From CADEFX01 sp050260355 (GTDB lineage Bacteria; Pseudomonadota; Alphaproteobacteria; Rhizobiales; Hyphomicrobiaceae), in contig JBLNBZ010000080.1 of NCBI GenBank assembly GCA_050260355.1, forward strand, positions 1 through 50,039: DNA of 50,039 nt, written 5' to 3'. A program made the translations under genes and the position numbers. The notes under the pieces are model-generated. The model was not told the DNA's origin and ran no database searches. It was given only the letters and a program-made list of their open reading frames with translations. Positions 43,923 through 50,039 of the stretch are shown in pieces (position 1 is the stretch's first letter; every line of letters starts with the position of its first letter).

Positions 43923-44543
43923 TCAGAACTTGGGAAGCGTCTCACGCCATGCTGGCAGCTCGGAAAGCTTTCCAAGCCAGCGCCTGATGTTGCCATAGCC
44001 CTCCAGCGGCATTTGCGCCTGCTGCGCGTAGATCAGGGGCGCGGCCACCGAGAAATCCGCCAGCGTCAGCGTATCGTTCACGAGATACGGGTGGTCAGCA
44101 AGCCGCTGATCGAGCACCGGCGCCTCGCGGTGAAACGCCTCCGCCGCCTTGGCCAAGACGGCTTCATCGGGTTGGCCGACCTTCAAGACGAGCGGCTTCA
44201 CCAGCCGCTCGACGATCATCGGCGCGACACCCGCTTGCCAATGTGCAAGTTGCCAGCTTTGCCAACGCGAGATGTCCGCGCGCGATTTTGCATCGTCGGG
44301 CCATAGCGGCGTCTTCGTCTTGCTCCCGAGATACTGCAAAATCGCATTCGACTCCCACAGTTTCAGATCACCGTCCACGAGCACCGGCGTGCGCCCGGTC
44401 GGATTGATGGCGAGGAACGCGTCCGTTCTCTGCTGCCCCTTGGTCAGGTCGATGATCTCGAGATCGAGCGGCACGCCCATGTGCTTGGCAGCCGCGAGGA
44501 CCTTGAAAGTGTTGGGTGACGGGGGAAAGCAATGCAACTTCAT
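43923..44543 (-). CDS. Glutathione S-transferase family protein
   Basis: A 206-residue cytosolic protein with an N-terminal thioredoxin-like domain (MKLHCFPPSPNTFKVLAAAKHMGVPLDLEIIDL, GQQRTDAFLAINPTGRTPVLVDGDLKLWESNAILQYL, with the cis-Pro and the E-S glutathione contact) and a C-terminal helical domain containing the N-capping segment LTLADFSVAAPLIY. SxN in the early SPNT loop could be the catalytic Ser of a theta/beta-like class. ATG 44543 is preceded by AGGAG at seven bases. Its substrates are unknown. It lies downstream of the AHSA1-type gene on the same strand and converges on hbd. Confidence 0.92.
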   Translation of the reverse strand: MKLHCFPPSPNTFKVLAAAKHMGVPLDLEIIDLTKGQQRTDAFLAINPTGRTPVLVDGDLKLWESNAILQYLGSKTKTPLWPDDAKSRADISRWQSWQLAHWQAGVAPMIVERLVKPLVLKVGQPDEAVLAKAAEAFHREAPVLDQRLADHPYLVNDTLTLADFSVAAPLIYAQQAQMPLEGYGNIRRWLGKLSELPAWRETLPKF

Positions 44544-44645
44544 GCTCGGCTCCTGTCTGCTGCTGCGGATGCGATGCCTGAGCTCGCTGGAAACCCAGTC
44601 TACCACGTGCGTGCGTCGGCGTTGCGAATGTAAGGCGCTCCAGTC

Positions 44646-45098
44646 CTAGAGCGCGTCTGTTGCCAGATGACGCGCCAGCCGCTCCATCGTTCCGGTCCAG
44701 CCCCGCTCGTGACCGTCGCGTGCGCGCTGATCGAAGAACTGCTCGTGGTGCAGCGTGAGCAGCGTCTCGTTCTCCTCCTCCCGCAGCGAGACCGTCACGA
44801 GCGACTGGCGATCCGGCGTGGAATGCCAGGCCCAGGTGAACACCAGCCTGCGATCGGGCACGACCTCGCGGTAGGTGCCCGCGACCTCGTGGTACTCGCC
44901 GTCATTCGTCCTGAAGCTTATGCGGAAGCTGCCGCCGACGCGCACGTCCAACTCGGCCCGCACTGAATCGACCACCGTCTCCACGGGCCCGAACCAGCGC
45001 ACCAGCTTTTCCGGCTGCGTCCACGCTTGGAAAACTTGTTCCACCGGCGCCTTGAAGCGGCGCTTGATGGTGAGGCTGGGCTTTGTGGCTTGGGCCAT
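44646..45098 (-). CDS. SRPBCC / AHSA1-domain protein
   Basis: A 150-residue START-like (SRPBCC) fold protein of the activator-of-Hsp90 (AHSA1-like) group that is common in bacteria. The pattern is clear: LTIKRRFKAPVEQVFQAWTQPEKLVRWFGP, VRVGGSFRISFRTNDGEYHEVAGTYREVVPDRRLVFTWAW, and a final helix GHERGWTGTMERLARHL. Such proteins bind hydrophobic ligands or act with ArsR-type regulators, but no regulator is next to it. GGAGGAGG lies right before ATG 45098. The downstream GST gene is 103 bases away. Confidence 0.9.
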   Translation of the reverse strand: MAQATKPSLTIKRRFKAPVEQVFQAWTQPEKLVRWFGPVETVVDSVRAELDVRVGGSFRISFRTNDGEYHEVAGTYREVVPDRRLVFTWAWHSTPDRQSLVTVSLREEENETLLTLHHEQFFDQRARDGHERGWTGTMERLARHLATDAL

Positions 45099-45226
45099 GC
45101 GTCCTCCTCCACGAATCTCGCAAGCGCATCGTGCAGTCTTGACGTGCTCCCGGCGCGTCGGCCCTCGCACGACGGCTTCATCGGCCGTGCATAGTGCGTC
45201 CTGCCACCTTCTCCTGCAGCTAGCGG

Positions 45227-46297
45227 CTATCGGCCATCGGAGAACGCACTGAACACCATGTCCGGCGAGGACGTGTTGTGGCGCGACGGCGCGATGCGGC
45301 CGAGCCAAACGTCAGTCGCGGTGGCGCGCTTGAAGCTCATGACGTTGTCCTCGCGCCAGCCTTTGGCATCCTTCTCGCGCACGCCGATGCGCGCCACATC
45401 ATTGTTGAAGTCCGTGACGAACATCGAGCGAAACGCCGCGAATGGTTCGCCCGTGATTGCCCGGTCGAAGCTTACATCGAGCACGTGCCGGTTCTGGTCC
45501 ACCTTCGCCAGCTTGAGGGTCGCGGAGCCGCCACGCTCGAACTGCAGCATGAAGCTGCGCGACTTCGGGTCGAAGGCCGCCTCCTTGATGCGCACGATCG
45601 GCCGCTGATCGATCTCCACCGGCCCGACCAGGAACGACGAGCCGAATGCGGTGGGCGCCATGCCCTGCGGCGCCAGCGGCCGCAGCCGCCAGTAGCCATC
45701 CTGAGGATAGAAGACCAACACTTCTTCGCCGCCCATCGGCCGGATCATCCACACCTGCAGCAGGTGCAATCCCTTCTCCACGCGATCGCCGATGCGCACC
45801 GTTGCCGTCGCCGGCCGCCAGAACGTGGGGAACGTCAGGCCCACCACCCACATCTCGATGTCTTCGTAGAGTGTCTTTCTCTGCGGTGGGGCGGAGGTGG
45901 CCGGGTTTCGCGGTATATCACTGCATGCCGTCCAGTCGGCTTCGTAGCTGTCGCGCTGCAGCGTGCCAATGTAAGTCGGATGCGTGGCCTCGATGCGGAA
46001 GCGGCGCACGCCGGGCGCCTGCAGGTTGATCGTGACGTTGTCCTTCTCGGCACACAGCACCGGCTCGCTGGCGTTGCTGACCTCGACGGCGAGGCCATCG
46101 AGCGAAGCTGCTCGCACGGGCGACATCCCGCCAATGCCAGCCAGCATCGCCAGGGACATTGCAAGGATGCCGAGCACTGTGGAGCCGCGGGCCGGCCGCA
46201 AGCAGAGCGCCAAGCCACGAACTGGCTGAACTCCCCTTCCCCTGCGCCGGGAAGGATCGGAGGTTGACAGACGATGCAAGCGTGATCTCTGAATCAT
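45227..46297 (-). CDS. Exported protein of unknown function downstream of opgH-fkbM
   Basis: A 356-residue protein (from ATG 46297) with an arginine-rich lead of about 40 residues, then a hydrophobic segment (VLGILAMSLAMLAGIGGMSPVRAAS) that looks like a signal sequence. An internal GTG near 46177 or ATG near 46159 may be the true start, since neither start has a clear ribosome site. The mature protein is mostly strand-rich (YIGTLQRDSYEADWTAC, MWVVGLTFPTFWRPATATVRIGD, SMFVTDFNNDVARIGVREKDAKGWRED). I recognise no domain. The neighbouring opgH and fkbM-type genes on the same strand (96-base gap) suggest a role in periplasmic glycans, by context only. Confidence 0.7.
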   Translation of the reverse strand: MIQRSRLHRLSTSDPSRRRGRGVQPVRGLALCLRPARGSTVLGILAMSLAMLAGIGGMSPVRAASLDGLAVEVSNASEPVLCAEKDNVTINLQAPGVRRFRIEATHPTYIGTLQRDSYEADWTACSDIPRNPATSAPPQRKTLYEDIEMWVVGLTFPTFWRPATATVRIGDRVEKGLHLLQVWMIRPMGGEEVLVFYPQDGYWRLRPLAPQGMAPTAFGSSFLVGPVEIDQRPIVRIKEAAFDPKSRSFMLQFERGGSATLKLAKVDQNRHVLDVSFDRAITGEPFAAFRSMFVTDFNNDVARIGVREKDAKGWREDNVMSFKRATATDVWLGRIAPSRHNTSSPDMVFSAFSDGR

Positions 46298-46392
46298 TCT
46301 ACGGTGCTGCGATCAACCGTCGCACTGCGCCCTTGTCTTCACTCACCCCTAGCGGCTCTTTATGCAGGAAGGGAAACTTTCCCAGGAAATCG

Positions 46393-47190
46393 CTAACGCT
46401 GCAGCATGCAGTAAACGTCGCCCGAATTCGCCTCATGCGGCAACCCCTCAATGTGCTGCTGCATCTGAGATGCCGTCAGCCAGCGCTCGAAGGAGAGCCG
46501 CTGGCCCTCGCCCAGCGCCACATCGAACCGATAGTCGCCAAGCTGCATGAGGCGATCGAGGCAGCGCACTGCCACATCGCGCTGGATTGTCGTGAACTCG
46601 AAGGAGAGCATTGGCAGCGGCCGCGAAAGCCCCGCCAGCACATCGGCCTCGAACCCTTCGACGTCAATCTTGGCGAACGCCGGCACGCCGTGCGCGGCCA
46701 CGAGCGCATCGAGCGTGGTCACCGGCACATCGATCGCCGCATCCCACACCTGCCCTTCCCAGCCGCCCGCGCCATCCGCTGCGCGCACGAACTCGGCCGA
46801 CGCCGTCGTCACGGTTGGATTGCGCGAGTTGATATGCAGCGTCAGGCTGCCGCGCTGGCGTCCGCACGCGGCCTCGATGAGCACAACCGCGGCATCGTCA
46901 CCGTAGATCGCGCGAATGGCACGCGCGCACAGCGGCTGCGGCTCCAGCGCCACGACCCGCGCGCCGAGGCGGCGGAAGCTGCCGATGCGGTCGCCCACGT
47001 GGCTGCCGATGTCGAACGCCAGGTCACCCGGCTTCACGAAGCGGGCGTAGAGCGCATCCATCGCCGCATCGCGCGCCGGATCGCCGTAGTAAACCTCCAT
47101 CGATCGGCGCAGCGAGGCGAAAGCCGGGTCGGCACGAAGCGCGGAGAGGACGGATGCAATCATGGAATGGTGCTCATCGTTGGAGACCAT
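46393..47190 (-). CDS. FkbM-family methyltransferase coupled to opgH
   Basis: A 265-residue SAM-dependent methyltransferase of the FkbM type, a family that mostly O-methylates sugars and polyketides. The SAM-binding start is clear (LAFDIGSHVGDRIGSFRRLGARVVALEPQP, glycine motif at 59-67), followed by the family segments VTTLDALV..AFAKIDVEGFEADVLAGLSRPLPMLSFEF. The ATG (47190-47188) overlaps the opgH stop as TAATG, so translation is coupled to glucan synthase. An in-frame GTG two codons earlier is unlikely to be the start. The acceptor is not known; the coupling suggests the periplasmic glucan or its precursor. Confidence 0.9.
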   Translation of the reverse strand: MVSNDEHHSMIASVLSALRADPAFASLRRSMEVYYGDPARDAAMDALYARFVKPGDLAFDIGSHVGDRIGSFRRLGARVVALEPQPLCARAIRAIYGDDAAVVLIEAACGRQRGSLTLHINSRNPTVTTASAEFVRAADGAGGWEGQVWDAAIDVPVTTLDALVAAHGVPAFAKIDVEGFEADVLAGLSRPLPMLSFEFTTIQRDVAVRCLDRLMQLGDYRFDVALGEGQRLSFERWLTASQMQQHIEGLPHEANSGDVYCMLQR

Positions 47191-49001
47191 TACCACTTAT
47201 TGCCGTTTCCTATCACGGCTCCGATCTCCGCGGGGGGCGCAAAGTCCTCCGGAATGCCGCACAACCCGAGCTTCTTGAACACCAGCCCGAGCCGCGGCGA
47301 CGCCGTCACCACAGCGAACGGAATGGCGAGCAGGTAGCCCGCGGTCAGCGGCAGACTCCACCAGAACACCGCCGGCGCGATCAGCAGCAACGACCCGCAG
47401 ACAACCACACCGAACAGCGTCTGCGGCCACAGGTTCTCTGACGCCGTGCGCCACGAGATGCCGTAGGCGTCGCGCGACTGCCCGCCCCACACCACCGACC
47501 TCCCGAACGCCAGGCCAATCATGAAGATCGTTGTGCGGATGGTCGACACCGCGCCCTGCAGAAAGGAGAACACCAGCTCGATCACCGCGCTCGCCGCGAA
47601 GCGCACGAGCCCGCCATAGCGCGCCATACCGCCCCGGGTCAGGACCACGTCGATGAGACCTGCGATCTTCGGCATCAGATACATGGCGAAGAACACTACG
47701 TAGAGCCCGATCGCCAGCCCGCCCGGGAAATTCTGGGCCTCTCTCGCTTCCCAAGCCGCGGCAGGCAGCAGCGCGATCATCAGCGTCCACGCCGGGATGC
47801 CGACGAACATCAGGATGGCCCACACGAGCTGAAACCGGCTCATGGGATAGAGCCCGGGCGTATCGAGCAGCTTGATGTACTGCATGTTGCCCTGACACCA
47901 GCGCACGTCGCGCTTGGCGAAATCGAGCATCGTCGGCGGGTTCTCCTCCCAACTGTCGTTCTCGACGGGGAGCACACGCACCTCGTAGCCCGCGCGCCGC
48001 ATCAAGGTTGCCTCGACCTGGTCGTGCGAGAGCACGTGTCCGCCGAGCGGCGGCTTGCCCCGCAGCATCGGCAGCTCGCACTGCTCGAGGAACGGCTTGA
48101 TGCGCACGAGGGCATTGTGGCCCCAGAACGGCCCGCAGTCGCCGACCCACCAGGCCTGCCCCATGGTGTAGGAGCGCATGCCGTGGCGCATGCCGAACTG
48201 GAAGATGCGGGCGAACGCCGATCCCGACGGCATGCCGACAACGAGGCTCTGCAGGATGCCGATCTTCGGATGCGCCTGCATCATGCGGACCATGCGCACG
48301 ATCGCCTTCCCGGACATCAGGCTGTCGGCATCGAGCGGCAGCATGAGCTCGTAGTCCTGCCCCCAGCGCTCGCAGAAGTCGCGCACATTGCCGGCCTTGT
48401 AGCCTTTGTTGTCCGTGCGGCGCCGGTAGGTTATGCGGTCGCGATCACCGTCGACCGCCTGCCAGGCCGCCACCGCGGCTTCCTCCGCCGCTGCGACCGC
48501 CGGATCGTTGGTGTCGGACAGGACGAAGTAGCTGAACGCCCCCCCTTCGCCCGTGGCATCCACACTCATCTTGACTGTCCGAAACCGCGCGATGGCGCGC
48601 TCCGGGTCCTCGTTGCGCAGCGTCATGAAGATCGCTGTCCTGATGCGCAGCGGCGCCGGGTCATCGCCCGCCGTGGCATAGGGCGCGACCTCGGCCATGG
48701 GGTCCTTGTGGAAGTGCAGCAGCCACAGGCCGATCAGCGCGTTCCAGAAGCCCAGCACGGTCCACGGAGTGCCGGCGGCAAAGCCTACGAGCAGCACGAG
48801 ATCGACCAGGGTCCAGCCGCCCGTGCCTAGGATGCTGGTCGCCACGGCCATCATCGCAAGCCAGGTCACGACGTTGACCACGATGACGATGCGGCGCCGG
48901 CGCTTGAGTTCCCCGTTTGCCTGGAGGCCGCTGGGTGTCGTAAGCCTCATGGCGCTCGGGCCCAGCCCCGAACGCGAGGTCGTCTCTAAGGTTTCGCTCA
49001 T
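47190..49001 (-). CDS. opgH: Glucans biosynthesis glucosyltransferase OpgH/MdoH
   Basis: A 603-residue inner-membrane family 2 glycosyltransferase that makes and exports the beta-1,2 backbone of osmoregulated periplasmic glucans. Cytoplasmic and membrane-bound parts alternate: early spans (about 38-95), the GT2 domain with D224/D226 in LPLDADSLMSG, the later acceptor motifs (HDQVEATLMRR, RDVRWCQGNMQY) and several C-terminal spans. It is shorter than the 847-residue E. coli enzyme, because it lacks the long N- and C-terminal cytoplasmic extensions. ATG 49001 is the best family start, though its ribosome site is weak. No opgG gene is beside it. The downstream fkbM-type gene overlaps its stop. 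Confidence 0.94.
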   Translation of the reverse strand: MSETLETTSRSGLGPSAMRLTTPSGLQANGELKRRRRIVIVVNVVTWLAMMAVATSILGTGGWTLVDLVLLVGFAAGTPWTVLGFWNALIGLWLLHFHKDPMAEVAPYATAGDDPAPLRIRTAIFMTLRNEDPERAIARFRTVKMSVDATGEGGAFSYFVLSDTNDPAVAAAEEAAVAAWQAVDGDRDRITYRRRTDNKGYKAGNVRDFCERWGQDYELMLPLDADSLMSGKAIVRMVRMMQAHPKIGILQSLVVGMPSGSAFARIFQFGMRHGMRSYTMGQAWWVGDCGPFWGHNALVRIKPFLEQCELPMLRGKPPLGGHVLSHDQVEATLMRRAGYEVRVLPVENDSWEENPPTMLDFAKRDVRWCQGNMQYIKLLDTPGLYPMSRFQLVWAILMFVGIPAWTLMIALLPAAAWEAREAQNFPGGLAIGLYVVFFAMYLMPKIAGLIDVVLTRGGMARYGGLVRFAASAVIELVFSFLQGAVSTIRTTIFMIGLAFGRSVVWGGQSRDAYGISWRTASENLWPQTLFGVVVCGSLLLIAPAVFWWSLPLTAGYLLAIPFAVVTASPRLGLVFKKLGLCGIPEDFAPPAEIGAVIGNGNKW

Positions 49002-49070
49002 GCAGATACCGTTTGCAGCCTCAAAGCGCGGCATGCGCAAATGACGAAACCCGGCGTGAAGGCGGGGAAT

Positions 49071-50039
49071 ATGGCGACCCGGCGCGCAACCGGCAAGTTC
49101 CGAATTGCGCGTGCCGTCTGGTATGCCAAAAAGGGCGTGGTCGAGCTGAGGGCAGCGCCGCTCAAGCTGCCGGGCCCCGGCGAAGCCTTGGTCCGGACCC
49201 TCTTCAGCGGCATCAGCCGGGGTACGGAACGCCTCGTCTTCAATGGAGCCGTCGCCTCGAGTGAGTGGGAGCGCATGCGAGCCCCCCTGCAGGAGGGCGC
49301 GTTTCCATTCCCAGTGAAATACGGCTATTGCGCGACCGGAGTTGTAGAGGACGGCCCCAAGGACCTGCTCGGCCGCACCGTCTTCTGCCTGCATCCACAC
49401 CAGGACTATTTCATTGCCCCGGCCGACATGCTGGTGCCGGTGCCCGACGGCGTGACACCGCGCCGCGCCACGCTTGCCGCCAACATGGAGACGGCCCTCA
49501 ACGCGCTCTGGGATTCAGCCGTCGGGCCGGCCGACCGCATCGTGGTTATCGGCGGAGGCATCGTCGGTTTGCTCGTGGCGCATCTGGCCGCACGCCTTCC
49601 CGGCAGCCAGGTGACGCTGGTCGATGTGGAGCCGAGCCGAGCCGGGCTAGTCACGCGCCTCGGCGCTCGTTTCGCGGCTCCCAATGGCGCCCCGCACGAC
49701 GCCGACGTTGTTTTTCACACGAGCGCCACTGCCTCGGGACTTGATGCCGCAATCGCCTGCGCCGGCATGGAGGCGACTGTCGTGGAAATGAGCTGGTACG
49801 GCGACCGTCCCGTCACCATCAATCTTGGCGGCGCCTTCCACAGCCGTCGCCTGAAGCTCGTCTCCTCGCAAGTCGGACAGGTCTCGCCAGGCCATCGTCC
49901 CCGCTGGAGCTACCGCCGCCGCCTCGAAGCCGCCATGGCCTTGCTGCAAGAGCCCGCGCTCGATTCGCTGGTCGCCGAGGAGATCTCATTCGAGGACGCT
50001 GCCGTCGCCCTGCCGAAGGTGCTCGGCCCCGACACCAGC
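49071..50039 (+). CDS. Zinc-type alcohol dehydrogenase family protein, cut by the window end
   Basis: A partial gene, open to the last base (323 codons, no stop seen). The translation is a medium-chain dehydrogenase/reductase: the N-terminal GroES-like part has FSGISRGTERLVFNG and FPFPVKYGYCATGVVEDG. The Rossmann start VVIGGGIVGLLVAHLAARL is followed by VDVEPSRAGLVTRLGA and later EMSWYGDRPVTINLGGAFHSRRLKLVSSQVGQVSP. The classical catalytic-zinc Cys is not evident near the start (SGISRGTE instead of CGTD), as in the threonine-dehydrogenase-like subgroup with altered zinc sites. I chose ATG 49071 (GAAGGCGGGG upstream) over ATG 49041. It is divergent from opgH across about 70 bases. Confidence 0.82.
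   Translation, partial: MATRRATGKFRIARAVWYAKKGVVELRAAPLKLPGPGEALVRTLFSGISRGTERLVFNGAVASSEWERMRAPLQEGAFPFPVKYGYCATGVVEDGPKDLLGRTVFCLHPHQDYFIAPADMLVPVPDGVTPRRATLAANMETALNALWDSAVGPADRIVVIGGGIVGLLVAHLAARLPGSQVTLVDVEPSRAGLVTRLGARFAAPNGAPHDADVVFHTSATASGLDAAIACAGMEATVVEMSWYGDRPVTINLGGAFHSRRLKLVSSQVGQVSPGHRPRWSYRRRLEAAMALLQEPALDSLVAEEISFEDAAVALPKVLGPDTS

Overview
The window reads as chromosome from a GC-rich alphaproteobacterium, most likely of the order Hyphomicrobiales (Rhizobiales). This rests on the gene complement, not on a marker gene: the F1 ATP synthase order atpH-A-G-D-C with priA, fsa and xerC beside it, a BA14K-type exported protein, an orphan Bug/TctC receptor, paired RppH-like Nudix hydrolases next to ctpA, and a HIG1 / PduO adenosyltransferase / rhomboid / etfBA / 3-hydroxybutyryl-CoA dehydrogenase array. 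I see no rRNA, tRNA, insertion sequence, phage module or CRISPR array. The genes are dense and look native.

Left part (1-9.5 kb): an MFS exporter and a Bug-type solute receptor lie on the minus strand. A TfdA/TauD-like dioxygenase and an M20 metallohydrolase lie on the plus strand. A small exported protein and an M24-fold hydrolase lacking the usual metal ligands follow on the minus strand. Next is an ECF41-type sigma factor with its carboxymuconolactone-decarboxylase partner, behind a textbook ECF41 promoter (TGTCACA, 16 bases, CGTC). Three copies of a GC-rich hairpin repeat sit between genes here.

Middle-left (9.6-25.6 kb): a four-gene polyamine-type ABC importer (receptor, ATPase, two permeases) is followed by an acyl-CoA dehydrogenase, a TPR protein, a glutamate-1-semialdehyde-type aminotransferase divergent from an Ldh2-family dehydrogenase, and two small envelope proteins. 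Then comes a marR-emrA-emrB efflux operon with a repeat-rich promoter, followed on the minus strand by an atypical SDR, a TraB/GumN protein, xerC and fsa.

Core block (26.4-34.7 kb): priA, a BA14K-like protein and the F1 ATP synthase operon. A 78-residue protein with a CPFC motif is inserted between atpD and atpC. This is the most unusual gene-order feature I found.

Right part (34.8-50 kb): two tandem RppH-like Nudix genes and a ctpA/envC-like cell-wall pair lie on the minus strand. The HIG1-adenosyltransferase-rhomboid-etfB-etfA-hbd series runs on the plus strand and links electron transfer, B12 cofactor assembly and acyl-CoA oxidation. After a GST and an AHSA1-type protein, a minus-strand cluster holds opgH (periplasmic glucan synthase), an FkbM-type methyltransferase overlapping its stop codon, and an exported protein of unknown function. 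The window ends inside a zinc-type alcohol dehydrogenase family gene on the plus strand.
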